Below are positions 45,220 through 55,253 of a DNA stretch of 64,000 nucleotides, in pieces. The stretch is from Alteromonas ponticola (GTDB taxonomy: Bacteria; Pseudomonadota; Gammaproteobacteria; Enterobacterales; Alteromonadaceae). A program made the position numbers and the translations under genes. The notes under the pieces were generated by a model. That model did not search any database. It was not told the DNA's origin and was given only the letters and a program-made list of their open reading frames with translations. The stretch is from NCBI RefSeq assembly GCF_012911815.1, contig NZ_JAATNW010000001.1:1-64000 (forward strand). The letters run 5' to 3'. Every line of letters starts with the position of its first letter. Positions within the stretch are counted from its first letter, which is position 1.

Positions 45220-47280
45220 CTAGATTGAATACTTGATGTTAAACGAGACAAAATCTCTGTCTGATAAGCCGTTAGTCGTACCAATACCACCCCAGAAAGA
45301 ACTGTAAGACGCGGTGGCAGACCATTTACTTAAGTAATCAAACGTCAATGCAACGCTTGCAGATTTAACATCTTCAGTAAACAGGAACAATGGATCAGGT
45401 GTTGTACCATCAACATCATGTGAGAACGTAGCCCGCGCGCGCATATTGATGCCAGCGAACACGTTGTTGTAATCAGCTACAGCAAGCAGGCGATAACCCC
45501 AGGCATCGTCTGTTGCAAACGGGTTTTCCTCTGGACCATTAGACAAACCAATATGTAATCCCGTTCTTGGGTTACCACTAGGCGTAGGCTCAAGCGAAGG
45601 TGTTCTATTGGTTCCCGGTGCATTCAAACGAATAACGTTTGGATCAGGGAAGTCAACGATATTAACCCAACCCACTTCACCTAACAGGATGAAGTTGTCT
45701 GAACCTAACGTTGGCCCAAACACGTGAGATAACGTCATTTGCGCCTGAAGCGTATCAGAGAACAGGAAACCTTCAGCGGTCTGGCCTGGTCCGACATTAC
45801 GGCCGATATTGTTAAGCTGTGAGATGCCCTCAAGATCCGGACGAATGCCCGCGTTGGCTAACTGTTCTGGCATACCCGTATAGAGCAACTCTACATCATC
45901 AATTTGCAGAGGTTCATCTTTACGGTATGCAATCTCACCCGCAAGAGCGGTAGTGCCAACGTTGGTATTGAAACTGAAACCGTACAGTTTAATATCTTCC
46001 GGGTAATAAAACTGTGCTTCAGTAAAGGCTTCAAGATCAGTTACATTAAACTTGTCTACGCCTTGCGCTAAGCGAGCCAGATCACGTTCAATTGCTTTCG
46101 GTGTAAAGTTTGATGTAACACCTGAAATCAACGGACGTTGGCTATGATAATTGATGTGGTAGAAGCTTAATTCAGATTCGTTTAATGCTTCTGCAAACCA
46201 GGTTAAACGCAACCCGTACTGGCCTTGATCGTCAGCATCAACATGCGCTTCATCAGAGTAAGCACGCAACGCCACTTTAGTGGGGTATGCTAAATACGCC
46301 TGTGAAATCTGTGCAGCATCAGCGCCGGCATTTAATGCGGCACCTAAATTGTTCAGCGAGGTAAGCAGGTGATCGAGATCGATATCAGGGTTACCGGTAA
46401 AACCTAACTGGATGTTGTTAGCTTGTCCACCTTCACCAGCGAAGTCGTTAGTAGCAAAATAACTGCCTGCGACAGGCAACCAGCTACGTTCCCATTCATA
46501 TTGATAGTAACCAGAAAGACTGACCGTATCTGTAATACCCAAAGAGGCGAAAACCATTCCAACAGGAATAAATACTTCTTTTAATTCAGCACCTGGTGCG
46601 CGTGCACGGGTGACGTCAATCGGGTTAGTGGTGTTGATACCATGCTGGATAAAAGTGCTCTCACCCCAACTGATTACCTGCTGGCCTATGCGAACAGTAA
46701 GTGGTTTGTTGCCAATCCACCAGTCACCATAGAAAAACGCGTCCAGCAAACGTGCATCCTGGCAGAGCAGTTCTTCTGCATCCGGGTCTTCACACAAATC
46801 AACCTGCTCTCCGGTGATCGGGTTGGACCAAGGGCGATCGCCATCTTTCTGTTCAAAATCGTAGAACCAGAAACCACTGGCGAAGAAACCGTAATCGCCA
46901 AAGTTAATATCCAGTTCATGAAGTCCTGATATCTGCGTTGAATAAGGGTCACCGGGATCGTGTGCAAGGTTGCCTAAGTCACCATTGGTAGAATAGGCAC
47001 CATTCGAATTGGCCCATACATCGGCGCTAGGGTAAATAACATTGGTAGCGGCATTGTAGCCGGTCCAATCAAATTGGGGATGGTTGCTGTTCCCGATAAG
47101 ACTATAGTCCCTGTCTTCTGTACGAATACTGGTTGCAAGAGTGAAACTAGAGTCAAGTGATACATTAACATCACCAAATTGCCAGCTTGCTGCCTGAGTG
47201 GACATCGAAGCTGCGCCTAGAAGGGCGATAACTCCTGCTGCAATAGGTGACTTTTTAAATGCGCTAGGCCTGTTTGTCAT
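45220..47280 (-). CDS. DUF1302 family predicted outer-membrane beta-barrel protein
   Basis: A 686-residue exported protein. ATG 47280 has AGGAG about 10 nt upstream and opens a signal peptide (MTNRPSAFKKSPIAAGVIAL, cleavage after TQA). The rest has alternating beta-strand patterns and a final FNIKYSI, which suits a BAM-inserted barrel. Family-like regions: ASWQFGDVNVSLDSSFTLAT near the N-terminus, and IGQQVISWGESTFIQHG and DVTRARAPGAELKEVF in the middle. It is the first gene of the four-gene cassette; the promoter should lie in the 184 bp upstream. DUF1302-DUF1329 pairs recur with RND/MMPL transporters in gammaproteobacteria, suggesting an envelope-spanning transport route. Confidence 0.88.
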   Translation of the reverse strand: MTNRPSAFKKSPIAAGVIALLGAASMSTQAASWQFGDVNVSLDSSFTLATSIRTEDRDYSLIGNSNHPQFDWTGYNAATNVIYPSADVWANSNGAYSTNGDLGNLAHDPGDPYSTQISGLHELDINFGDYGFFASGFWFYDFEQKDGDRPWSNPITGEQVDLCEDPDAEELLCQDARLLDAFFYGDWWIGNKPLTVRIGQQVISWGESTFIQHGINTTNPIDVTRARAPGAELKEVFIPVGMVFASLGITDTVSLSGYYQYEWERSWLPVAGSYFATNDFAGEGGQANNIQLGFTGNPDIDLDHLLTSLNNLGAALNAGADAAQISQAYLAYPTKVALRAYSDEAHVDADDQGQYGLRLTWFAEALNESELSFYHINYHSQRPLISGVTSNFTPKAIERDLARLAQGVDKFNVTDLEAFTEAQFYYPEDIKLYGFSFNTNVGTTALAGEIAYRKDEPLQIDDVELLYTGMPEQLANAGIRPDLEGISQLNNIGRNVGPGQTAEGFLFSDTLQAQMTLSHVFGPTLGSDNFILLGEVGWVNIVDFPDPNVIRLNAPGTNRTPSLEPTPSGNPRTGLHIGLSNGPEENPFATDDAWGYRLLAVADYNNVFAGINMRARATFSHDVDGTTPDPLFLFTEDVKSASVALTFDYLSKWSATASYSSFWGGIGTTNGLSDRDFVSFNIKYSI

Positions 47281-47464
47281 ATTTTTTATTCTCCTAAATC
47301 TACGCTTCAAAGCGAAGACATAAAGACCAACCATATTGATTAACAAAATGATTACATCATTTCGTTTGAATCGCAAGAACTAATCGTACCAGTTCTTTAA
47401 TAGATAACACGAAAGGTATCAACCAGTTATTTTTTATCTTTATATTTACCATCCAAAACAGACA

Positions 47465-47707
47465 CTATCCTATCTTCTCAAATGAAACAATTTTGTTGTT
47501 ATTATCGATCGTCATTCTGAATCTTCCCTGAATACCCTGTTTTGTCACAAACGCACGCATGCGAGACGTAGGAATTTGAATTCGGTGACCGGTGTCAGCG
47601 GTGACAATAACCGAGTTATTGCCAGGCTGATAAAACGCCTCACACCGCTTATATGATAATGAAATGGAAAAAAAATAAACGCGGCCATTATTCGGCTGAT
47701 GATTCAT
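47465..47707 (-). CDS. DUF2835 family small protein
   Basis: An 80-residue protein of the DUF2835 family, known mainly from Shewanella, Vibrio and Alteromonas, function unknown. Marks: FSISLSYKRCEAFYQPG, VTADTGHRIQIPTSRMRAFV and the ending GRFRMTIDNNNKIVSFEK. It starts inside the end of pepN (20-bp overlap), so translation is coupled to pepN. No signal peptide or membrane segment. Confidence 0.88.
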   Translation of the reverse strand: MNHQPNNGRVYFFSISLSYKRCEAFYQPGNNSVIVTADTGHRIQIPTSRMRAFVTKQGIQGRFRMTIDNNNKIVSFEKIG

Positions 47708-50279
47708 AGGCGAGACTTTTACTCACTTTCTCATATACGTCGTTACTTAATCCCTCTTGCTCTAGCAACCGGGCAAGCTGGGTTTTCATTTTATGTTGAT
47801 GATGTTTATTAAACCGTTGCCATTGCGTCAGGGGGGTGACTAAACGAGCGGCTACCTGAGGGTTGCTCGAATCCAGATTAATCAGATAATCAGTAAGATA
47901 CTCATAGCCACTACCATCAAGAGCATGAAAACCGCTCGTATTATAAAACGCAAAGCTTCCTATCAGCGCGCGCACACGATTGGGGTTTTCAATACTGAAC
48001 TGAGGATGTGCCTGCAGCATGGTCAGATGAGAAAGTATATCTTCGCGTTCCGTGGTAGCGTGCAACGAAAACCATTTATCCAATACCAGCGGATCACTTT
48101 TCCAACGTTCACCGAACGAGTCCATCAATGCATTGAACGGATCACTATGGCCCTGCTGAGCGGCTTTTAATGCACCGAGCGTATCGGTCATGTTGTCTGA
48201 CTGCGTATAATGCTGCTGAACAAGTTCACTGTTTTGTTGCAGTCTGCCCAGATGCGCTAACACTACGTTTTTACAACGTCGGGCAATGACATCCTGCTGA
48301 TCGTAGTGATAGTCCGCCAGGCTGATCGATTGATAGATCGCCAGTAGCTCAGGCTCAAACCTTTCGGCAAATTCTCTGACAAACTGTTCGCGGGCCGCAT
48401 TCAGGGTTTCAACATTAATGTTGGTCCGGGACTGGCAGAGCGTTTCAAAACTCGGAATGATGAGACATTCACTGAGTAGTTCAAAGTTTGTTTTTTCGCT
48501 ACTCAGCGCAGACTTCAAACCTTCCCAGATAGTTTCATCGACCTGTTGATTGGCTTCGTATTGGCTAATACACCAATCGTACAATTGTTGTAGCGCATCC
48601 CAACGATTGAAATCGTCATTTGCGTGTAAAAATATTGCGAGTAATTCGGTACTGTCTAAAGATTGCTTTATACGCACTGGTGCGGAGAAATTGGCTAACA
48701 CTACGGGGATCAGCTCAGACTCCTGCTGATCATAAGTCAGGGTTATCTGTTGTTGGTCGAGAAGTAAAATCCCGTTTGTGACTTTGCCTGCACGGTCCTG
48801 ATATTGCTGCCCAGTTGCATCGATACAGGAAAACCCTAGCGGAATGAATAAGTCTTCTTTTTCTTGCTGGTCGGCGGTCGCTGGTGTGCGTTGCGATACG
48901 GTTATCAGCGTCTTATCCCCTTCCCGCTTTCTGGTAACGGAAATTTCAGGCGTACCGGATTGACTGTACCATTTTGAAAAGTGCGTTAAATTCAGATCCG
49001 TGACCGACTGCATCGCGCTGACGAAATCATCGCAGGTTACGGCCTGGCCATCGTGTCGTTTAAAATACTCATCCATTCCTGCACGAAAACCGTCTTTGCC
49101 TAACAACGTATGCAACATGCGGATCACTTCCGCACCTTTGTCATAAACGGTTACCGTATAGAAGTTATTCATCTCGATGACTTCATCGGGACGAATAGGA
49201 TGGCTCATTGCGCTGGCATCTTCGGCAAATTGATGTTCTCGAATGACGCGGACATGCTTTATGCGGTTGCTCAGTTCAGACGTCATGTCGGCACTGAACT
49301 GCTGATCACGAAACACAGTCAGCCCTTCTTTGAGACTTAATTGAAACCAGTCTCTGCAGGTAACACGATTTCCGGTCCAGTTATGAAAATATTCATGTGC
49401 AATGACAGACTCAACATTGAAAAAGTCTTCGTCGGTGGCGGTAGCAGGATTCGCTAAAACAAACTTACTGTTAAATACATTCAGCCCTTTGTTTTCCATC
49501 GCGCCCATATTGAAAAAGTCGACCGCAACGACCATGTAAATTTCCAGGTCATATTCGAGACCGTAAACCTGCTCATCCCACTTCATTGCTCGTTTTAATG
49601 AATCCAGTGCGAACTGACCACGGTCGAGCTTGCCTTTATCAACATAGAGTTCTAACGCAACCTGCTTGCCGTTCATAGTCGTGTAAGTGTCGGTTAATAA
49701 ATCAAAATCACCGGCCACCAGAGCAAATAAATAGGAAGGTTTAGGATGAGGATCATGCCATTTTACCCAGTGCGTACCGTCGTCATTATCACCCTTATCT
49801 ACCGGATTGCCATTTGAGAGCAAGGTTGGTAGTACTTTTTTATCACCATGTACGGTGACCTGATAAGTCGCTAATACATCGGGTCGGTCTAGAAAGTAGG
49901 TTATACGACGAAACCCTTCAGCTTCACACTGAGTACAATAAACGCCATTAGAAAGATACAGCCCCTCTAACGCTTTGTTACTATCAGGCGCAATGGTGCA
50001 AACCGTACTTAAAATAAACTCATCCCCCACAGATGGAATGATGAGGGCGGTATCGGTTACCTTGTGATGATCGACAGTTTGGTTGTCTATTGTGATTTCA
50101 ACCAGATTAAGTTGCTCACCGTCCAGAACCAAATCATGTTGATGGGTGCCGTTGCGCTTTATATGAAGTGTGCTTTGCACCCGCGTGGAATGCGGATGCA
50201 GATGCACGGTTAACTCAACATTGGTAATAAAGAAAGCAGGCGGTTGATAATCCGCCCGACGTTTGACCTGCATACTCAC
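47688..50279 (-). CDS. pepN: Aminopeptidase N
   Basis: An 863-residue M1 zinc metallopeptidase that removes N-terminal residues from cytosolic peptides. The exopeptidase motif MGAMENKGLNVF and the zinc motif HEYFHNWTGNR with the downstream Glu of SLKEGLTVFRDQQF are intact, and a long helical C-terminal domain follows. E. coli PepN has 870 residues. The start is GTG 50279, with GGAGG 4-5 nt upstream; ATG 50273 is an alternative. It lies 18 bp after nhaC and overlaps the DUF2835 gene. Confidence 0.96.
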   Translation of the reverse strand: MSMQVKRRADYQPPAFFITNVELTVHLHPHSTRVQSTLHIKRNGTHQHDLVLDGEQLNLVEITIDNQTVDHHKVTDTALIIPSVGDEFILSTVCTIAPDSNKALEGLYLSNGVYCTQCEAEGFRRITYFLDRPDVLATYQVTVHGDKKVLPTLLSNGNPVDKGDNDDGTHWVKWHDPHPKPSYLFALVAGDFDLLTDTYTTMNGKQVALELYVDKGKLDRGQFALDSLKRAMKWDEQVYGLEYDLEIYMVVAVDFFNMGAMENKGLNVFNSKFVLANPATATDEDFFNVESVIAHEYFHNWTGNRVTCRDWFQLSLKEGLTVFRDQQFSADMTSELSNRIKHVRVIREHQFAEDASAMSHPIRPDEVIEMNNFYTVTVYDKGAEVIRMLHTLLGKDGFRAGMDEYFKRHDGQAVTCDDFVSAMQSVTDLNLTHFSKWYSQSGTPEISVTRKREGDKTLITVSQRTPATADQQEKEDLFIPLGFSCIDATGQQYQDRAGKVTNGILLLDQQQITLTYDQQESELIPVVLANFSAPVRIKQSLDSTELLAIFLHANDDFNRWDALQQLYDWCISQYEANQQVDETIWEGLKSALSSEKTNFELLSECLIIPSFETLCQSRTNINVETLNAAREQFVREFAERFEPELLAIYQSISLADYHYDQQDVIARRCKNVVLAHLGRLQQNSELVQQHYTQSDNMTDTLGALKAAQQGHSDPFNALMDSFGERWKSDPLVLDKWFSLHATTEREDILSHLTMLQAHPQFSIENPNRVRALIGSFAFYNTSGFHALDGSGYEYLTDYLINLDSSNPQVAARLVTPLTQWQRFNKHHQHKMKTQLARLLEQEGLSNDVYEKVSKSLAYESSAE

Positions 50280-50297
50280 GTAACCTCCTATTGCTCG

Positions 50298-51770
50298 TTA
50301 CGATTGCTGCTCCTTTACACTGGCCTGAAAAGGAGGCGTTAATCTTAAAATCTTCACCCCAAGAAATGCATAGATGATTGCCAGGATTGGGTTGATCACA
50401 TTAAAGAAAGCGTAAAATATATATTCAAAAGGATGTACAGCCAATACACCATGCATGTACGCGCCACATGTATTCCACGGTATCAGCGGAGATGTTAGCG
50501 TGCCTCCGTCCTCTAAGCTGCGCGAGAGATTCAACTGATGAAGGCCGCGCTTTTCAAATTCTTCCTTATACATCCTGCCTGGCATGACAATCGCCATATA
50601 CTGGTCAGCCGTAATTAGATTGGTACCAATACAGGTTAAAATAGTACGACTGATCATATCACCAGCAGATTTCGCACCTGCCAAAATAGCATTTACCGCA
50701 CGCTTTAATAAGCCCGCTTTTTCCAACACCGCGCCGAACGACAACGCGCAGACTATCAGCCATATCGTATTGAGCATAGAAGACATCCCACCTCTGCTCA
50801 ACAGACTGTTTAAATTTTCGTCCGGGGTTGAAAAGCTTACGCCGTCAAAAAATGCCGTCCATACTATTTTAATGGTGCCGACTACATTGCTATCGCCCTG
50901 CTGAATCATTCCGGCAATGACATCGCTTTGAAAGAGTACCGCCCAGATACCACCCAATACTGCACCAATGGATACCGCTGGAAACGCTGGCATTTTTTTG
51001 ATGGCCAACGTAAGTAGTACGATTAGCGGGACCAATAAGTGCCAGCCTAATGAAAATGAGTCTTGTAAAAGCGACTGCATGTACTCAATTTTTTCGACCG
51101 AGGCATTACCACTTTCAGAAAAACCCAGCACCAGAAATAAAATCAGTGCTATTACAAAACTGGGAATTGTTGTCCACAGCATGTAACGGATATGTTCAAA
51201 AAGGTCAGTACCGGCAACCGCGGGAGCTAAATTGGTTGTTTCAGACAGGGGCGATATTTTATCGCCGAAATAAGCACCAGAAATAACCGCACCTGCGGTA
51301 ATTGCTGCAGACATCTCCATCCCGGTTGCAACACCCATAAGTGCAACACCCACGGTTGCCGCCGTGGTCCACGAACTGCCGATACTCATTGCAACGACCG
51401 CACAAATCAAGCAGGTGGCTGCATAGAAAAACGCCGGATTAAGCAACTCTAAGCCATAATAAATTAACGTGGGCACCGTCCCGGCAAGCATCCAGGTGCC
51501 GATCAGTGAACCGACCGCCAGCAGTATCAAGCAAGCGCCTAACGCCATTGAAATGCCGTGCACGATTCCTTTTTCTATTTCTTTCCACTTAAGGCCGTTT
51601 TTCATCGCAATGACTGCGGCGATACCTGTGCCGAGTAATAAGGCTATTTGATTCGGACCGTATGAGGATGCGTCGCCAAACAGGTAAACAGCCGCACCCA
51701 TCATGATGACTAATAACACTATGGGCAACAACGCATCTAACAGCGTGGGCGATTTGAGTTGATTATTCAT
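50298..51770 (-). CDS. nhaC: NhaC family Na+/H+ antiporter
   Basis: A 490-residue inner-membrane antiporter with about 11-12 transmembrane segments that exports Na+ in exchange for H+. Family-like features: SSWTTAATVGVALMGVATGM, SGAYFGDKISPLSETTNLAP and LEDGGTLTSPLIPWNTCGAY. Substrate-specific relatives exist, so amino-acid/H+ or Na+/lactate antiport cannot be excluded. It is 16 bp downstream of an SNF-type Na+ symporter gene and 18 bp upstream of pepN, giving a four-gene run. Coupled sodium handling is likely in this marine-type genome. Confidence 0.9.
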   Translation of the reverse strand: MNNQLKSPTLLDALLPIVLLVIMMGAAVYLFGDASSYGPNQIALLLGTGIAAVIAMKNGLKWKEIEKGIVHGISMALGACLILLAVGSLIGTWMLAGTVPTLIYYGLELLNPAFFYAATCLICAVVAMSIGSSWTTAATVGVALMGVATGMEMSAAITAGAVISGAYFGDKISPLSETTNLAPAVAGTDLFEHIRYMLWTTIPSFVIALILFLVLGFSESGNASVEKIEYMQSLLQDSFSLGWHLLVPLIVLLTLAIKKMPAFPAVSIGAVLGGIWAVLFQSDVIAGMIQQGDSNVVGTIKIVWTAFFDGVSFSTPDENLNSLLSRGGMSSMLNTIWLIVCALSFGAVLEKAGLLKRAVNAILAGAKSAGDMISRTILTCIGTNLITADQYMAIVMPGRMYKEEFEKRGLHQLNLSRSLEDGGTLTSPLIPWNTCGAYMHGVLAVHPFEYIFYAFFNVINPILAIIYAFLGVKILRLTPPFQASVKEQQS

Positions 51771-51786
51771 TATTATAAGTCTCTAA

Positions 51787-53121
51787 CTACGCAATAGAGC
51801 GGTAAAACATAAAGGCAATAACTATGGGACAGACGAAGCGAACATACCAGGGCCAGACCTTCCAGAATACGGTGTGTTCAGCTTGCGCATTTCCTTCTTT
51901 CAGTTCGGCTAAAATATTGTCTCTGCGCCAGACCCAGCCAGCGAATATGCACAGTACCAAACCTAGCAGGGGTTGACTATATTGCGTAGTAAGCGCAATG
52001 ACAAAGCCAAACAACGCCTGGAAATTAAAGATGATAACGGCACTGGCAGCAAATATAACAAATGTCATCAGCCAGACCGCCTTGTTGCGCATCATTCCCT
52101 TACTTTCCACCAGATAGGCGACAGGTACTTCCAGCATTGATATAGAAGAGGTCACCGCAGCTATTACCATTAAGGCAAAAAATGCAAACGCGACGAAAAC
52201 ACCTACTCCTCCAATAGAATCAAATAAAGCAGGTAACACGGTAAAAATCAGTTGATCACCTTCAATCAACACCCCCTCTGCAGTGAAAATTTCAACACCG
52301 TTGTGTAAGGCGACATACATTGAGGGAATAATCAGCATTCCGGCAATTATGGCAACACCAATATCGACCAAGGCGACAGATGCGCCAATGGTAGGCAGGT
52401 TTTCCTGCTTTGACAGGTATGATCCATACACCAGCATGGTGCCTACCCCCAGTGACATCGAAAAGAAGGCTTGTCCCATCGCACTTATCAGCAGTTCGGG
52501 ATCAAGCACGCGACTGAAGTCAGGCACCAGGTAAGCGCTCCAGCCATCTAATGCGCCCGGCTGAAAGCTTACATAAACAATCAGCAGTAAAATAATAATG
52601 ACCAGCGTCGGCATCAGTCTGACGGACCATTTTTCAATACCCGCTTTAACCCCACCTAAAACAATAAAGGCAGTTAAACTTAAAAATAGTGCACAGAAAA
52701 TAAGATTGCGGGGTATGGAAAATGACACCAGCCAATTTGAGAGCGATTCAGCCCCCACCAGGTTTACCGCGGACTCGCCAAAATAAGCAATCATCCAACC
52801 GCCAACAATGGCGTAGAAGGCAAGAATAAGCGATACAGTAATACCGCCCCAAATCCCTACTGCGCGCCCAATCGCATTGCCAGAAATTTTTCCCAGCGCA
52901 TCGACCATATTGGACCGATTCGCCCGGCCAATGATCAGCTCTGCCATTAAGACCGGATAAGCAAGAACAAATGCGAGCAATAGGTAGACCAGAACGAATG
53001 CCGCACCACCATTGCTGGCGACCTGGGTTGGAAAGCCCCAGATGTTGCCCAGTCCGACCGCGGATCCGGCTGCTGCTAGTATAAAACCAATTCGTGAAGA
53101 GAATTCACCTCGAGATGCCAT
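51787..53121 (-). CDS. Sodium-dependent neurotransmitter-symporter (SNF) family transporter
   Basis: A 444-residue inner-membrane Na+-coupled symporter of the NSS/SNF (LeuT) family, probably importing an amino acid or amine. The N-terminal EFSSRIGFILAAAGSAVGLG and NIWGFPTQVASNGGAAFVLV are the unwound TM1 substrate and Na+ site; LIIGRANRSNMV follows TM2. At 444 residues it is near the short end for the family, with about 11 helices. The substrate cannot be read. It starts the NSS-nhaC-pepN-DUF2835 run, downstream of the prc terminator. Confidence 0.9.
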   Translation of the reverse strand: MASRGEFSSRIGFILAAAGSAVGLGNIWGFPTQVASNGGAAFVLVYLLLAFVLAYPVLMAELIIGRANRSNMVDALGKISGNAIGRAVGIWGGITVSLILAFYAIVGGWMIAYFGESAVNLVGAESLSNWLVSFSIPRNLIFCALFLSLTAFIVLGGVKAGIEKWSVRLMPTLVIIILLLIVYVSFQPGALDGWSAYLVPDFSRVLDPELLISAMGQAFFSMSLGVGTMLVYGSYLSKQENLPTIGASVALVDIGVAIIAGMLIIPSMYVALHNGVEIFTAEGVLIEGDQLIFTVLPALFDSIGGVGVFVAFAFFALMVIAAVTSSISMLEVPVAYLVESKGMMRNKAVWLMTFVIFAASAVIIFNFQALFGFVIALTTQYSQPLLGLVLCIFAGWVWRRDNILAELKEGNAQAEHTVFWKVWPWYVRFVCPIVIAFMFYRSIA

Positions 53122-53169
53122 ACGTGTAGTCCCTGATTTTTTGTTTATTATTATTTCTGGCAGACAAAA

Positions 53170-53200
53170 AAAAGAGGCTGGTACAGCACCAGCCTCTTTT
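53170..53200 (-). terminator. Intrinsic terminator of the proQ-prc operon
   Basis: A 13-bp stem, AAAAGAGGCTGGT (53170-53182) and ACCAGCCTCTTTT (53188-53200), followed on the minus strand by a T run. It separates prc from the SNF transporter gene. Confidence 0.9.
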
Positions 53201-53212
53201 CAAAAAACGCTT

Positions 53213-55252
53213 TTAATTATGGGTAATCGCGTATTTGCCAGTGTTGAGCATATCATACGTGATATTTGCCGCTTCGGTAAGTAGTGGATCGATTTCATCC
53301 AACTCATCCGGCAAGTCATCCAACGATTTAATTGGCTCTTTGCCCAGACGCGCCAACCGCTCATTTGTGCGTTTGAGCTGCTTTTCTTCAGCCTCAACTT
53401 TTTCCGCAATACGCTCAGACTTAACTAACGAGATATAATCGCGGTCCTTATTTTTGTTGTACTCGCTGATATCTTCCTGGATATAAGTAAACTCAGGATC
53501 CTGCATGATCCGCGCATTATGCTTAGCAGTCAGTACATCAACGGCATTCTGACTGTCAGAAAACGTTGTGTAGTTAGCGCGATTGATACTGTCCCACGGC
53601 AGTGCATTTTCTTCCTGACTCTCGCCCCAGTCTGCCGGATTAATAGGCGATGGAAACGCGATATCCGGAACCACCCCTTTATGCTGAGTACTACCCCCAT
53701 TTATACGGTAGAACTTAGCGATGGTAAATTGCACGCTCCCCAGAGGGTTGTCGTAAAGGTCATAGATTCGTCCCAAGCCACGATGCTGCTGCACTGTGCC
53801 TTTACCGAATGTTTGTTCACCAATCACAATACCCCGATTGTAATCCTGCATGGCTGCAGCAAAGATTTCTGATGCAGAAGCACTATAACGGTCAACCAAA
53901 ACGGTTAACGGGCCGTCGTAAGCAACTAAACCGTCAGTATCACGATTAACAGAAACTTTGCCTTCGCCATAACGAATTTGTACCACAGGGCCTTTTTCGA
54001 TGAACAGACCTGATAACAGTGTTGCCTCTGTCAGCGAGCCACCACCATTGCCACGTAAATCCACTATGACACCTTTTACATCTTGCGCTTTCAGAGAATC
54101 AATTTCTTTCTTCACATCAGCATGCAGATTATTGTAGAAACTGGGGATTGTGATTACGCCTAACTTTTCGCCCTGATGAGGACCTGAATCTGGTACAAAC
54201 ACTTCAGATTTTGCCGCGCGGTCTTCAAGTTTAATCTTGTCGCGTGTCAAGCTGACAACCGACATAGTTTTGCTCTCAGTTGCGCCTTTTTGAACCTGCA
54301 GACGAACTGTGCTGCCTTTAGGGCCCTTAATCAGTTCGACAACTTCATCTAATCGCCAGCCAATTACGTCAATAAACTCATCATCGTTTTGGGCAACGCC
54401 CACAATCTTATCTTCTGGCTTAAGTGACTTGGATAAGTCAGCAGGACCACCTGGGACGATACTTTTAATGACCGTATAGTCTTCTTCGCTTTGTAATACC
54501 GCTCCAATACCTTCAAATGACAAATTCATGTCCATTTGGAACCGCTCTGCATTCCGCGGAGAAAGGTAGCTTGTATGGGCTTCGATACTGCGTGCGAATG
54601 AATTCATCACCGTTTGAAATACGTCTTCGCTTTTCGCTTGTTGCAATCGCTTTATTGCACGGTTGTAACGCTTGGTCAGCAACTCTTTAGCTTCTTCCCA
54701 TGATTTATCTGCCAAGACCAGGTTCAGCGCATCATATTTAATGCGTTGACGCCATAGTTCGTCGATAGCCTCTTGCGAGTCGGGCCATTCGGCATCATCA
54801 CGGTCAAAGTAAAACTTGTCACCTTCTGCTTCAAAGTCGAACGGTTCTTCAAGCAGGCTCAATGCATATTTAAAGCGTTCGATACGACGTTCGGCATTGA
54901 TGTTGTACATGTCATAGGCAATATCTAAATTGCCTTTGCTCAGTGCATCATCAAATTCAGTGCGATATTTTTCAAATCTTTCAATGTCAGATTGAACGAA
55001 AATCTGCTTATTGTGATCAAGGGAAGTGAGATAGCGATCAAAAATTTTAGTCGAAAGTGCGTCATCCAACGCAATCTCTTTATAATGCGCGCGAGTAAAA
55101 AGTGCGCTAACACGCTTAGCGGCGACACTGTGCTGTGTCTCCTGCTTAAGTATAGGCAGTTCATCAACAGTGGCTGAACTGGTGGTTGCACCGGCTCCAA
55201 CACTCATTGATAAAAATGCGCTAGCGATAGATATACGAAGGATATTTTTCAT
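53213..55252 (-). CDS. prc: Carboxy-terminal processing (tail-specific) protease Prc
   Basis: A 679-residue periplasmic serine protease of the S41 family, which degrades misfolded and specific substrates and trims penicillin-binding protein 3 in E. coli (682 residues). Signal peptide MKNILRISIASAFLSMSVGAGA. A PDZ domain lies near 240-330, and the Ser-Lys dyad is in VDRYSASASEIFAAAMQ and GEQTFGKGTVQQ. A conserved C-terminal domain follows. The gene begins 1 bp after proQ and ends at a strong terminator. The pairing with proQ is shared with E. coli. Confidence 0.96.
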   Translation of the reverse strand: MKNILRISIASAFLSMSVGAGATTSSATVDELPILKQETQHSVAAKRVSALFTRAHYKEIALDDALSTKIFDRYLTSLDHNKQIFVQSDIERFEKYRTEFDDALSKGNLDIAYDMYNINAERRIERFKYALSLLEEPFDFEAEGDKFYFDRDDAEWPDSQEAIDELWRQRIKYDALNLVLADKSWEEAKELLTKRYNRAIKRLQQAKSEDVFQTVMNSFARSIEAHTSYLSPRNAERFQMDMNLSFEGIGAVLQSEEDYTVIKSIVPGGPADLSKSLKPEDKIVGVAQNDDEFIDVIGWRLDEVVELIKGPKGSTVRLQVQKGATESKTMSVVSLTRDKIKLEDRAAKSEVFVPDSGPHQGEKLGVITIPSFYNNLHADVKKEIDSLKAQDVKGVIVDLRGNGGGSLTEATLLSGLFIEKGPVVQIRYGEGKVSVNRDTDGLVAYDGPLTVLVDRYSASASEIFAAAMQDYNRGIVIGEQTFGKGTVQQHRGLGRIYDLYDNPLGSVQFTIAKFYRINGGSTQHKGVVPDIAFPSPINPADWGESQEENALPWDSINRANYTTFSDSQNAVDVLTAKHNARIMQDPEFTYIQEDISEYNKNKDRDYISLVKSERIAEKVEAEEKQLKRTNERLARLGKEPIKSLDDLPDELDEIDPLLTEAANITYDMLNTGKYAITHN

Positions 55253-55253
55253 T

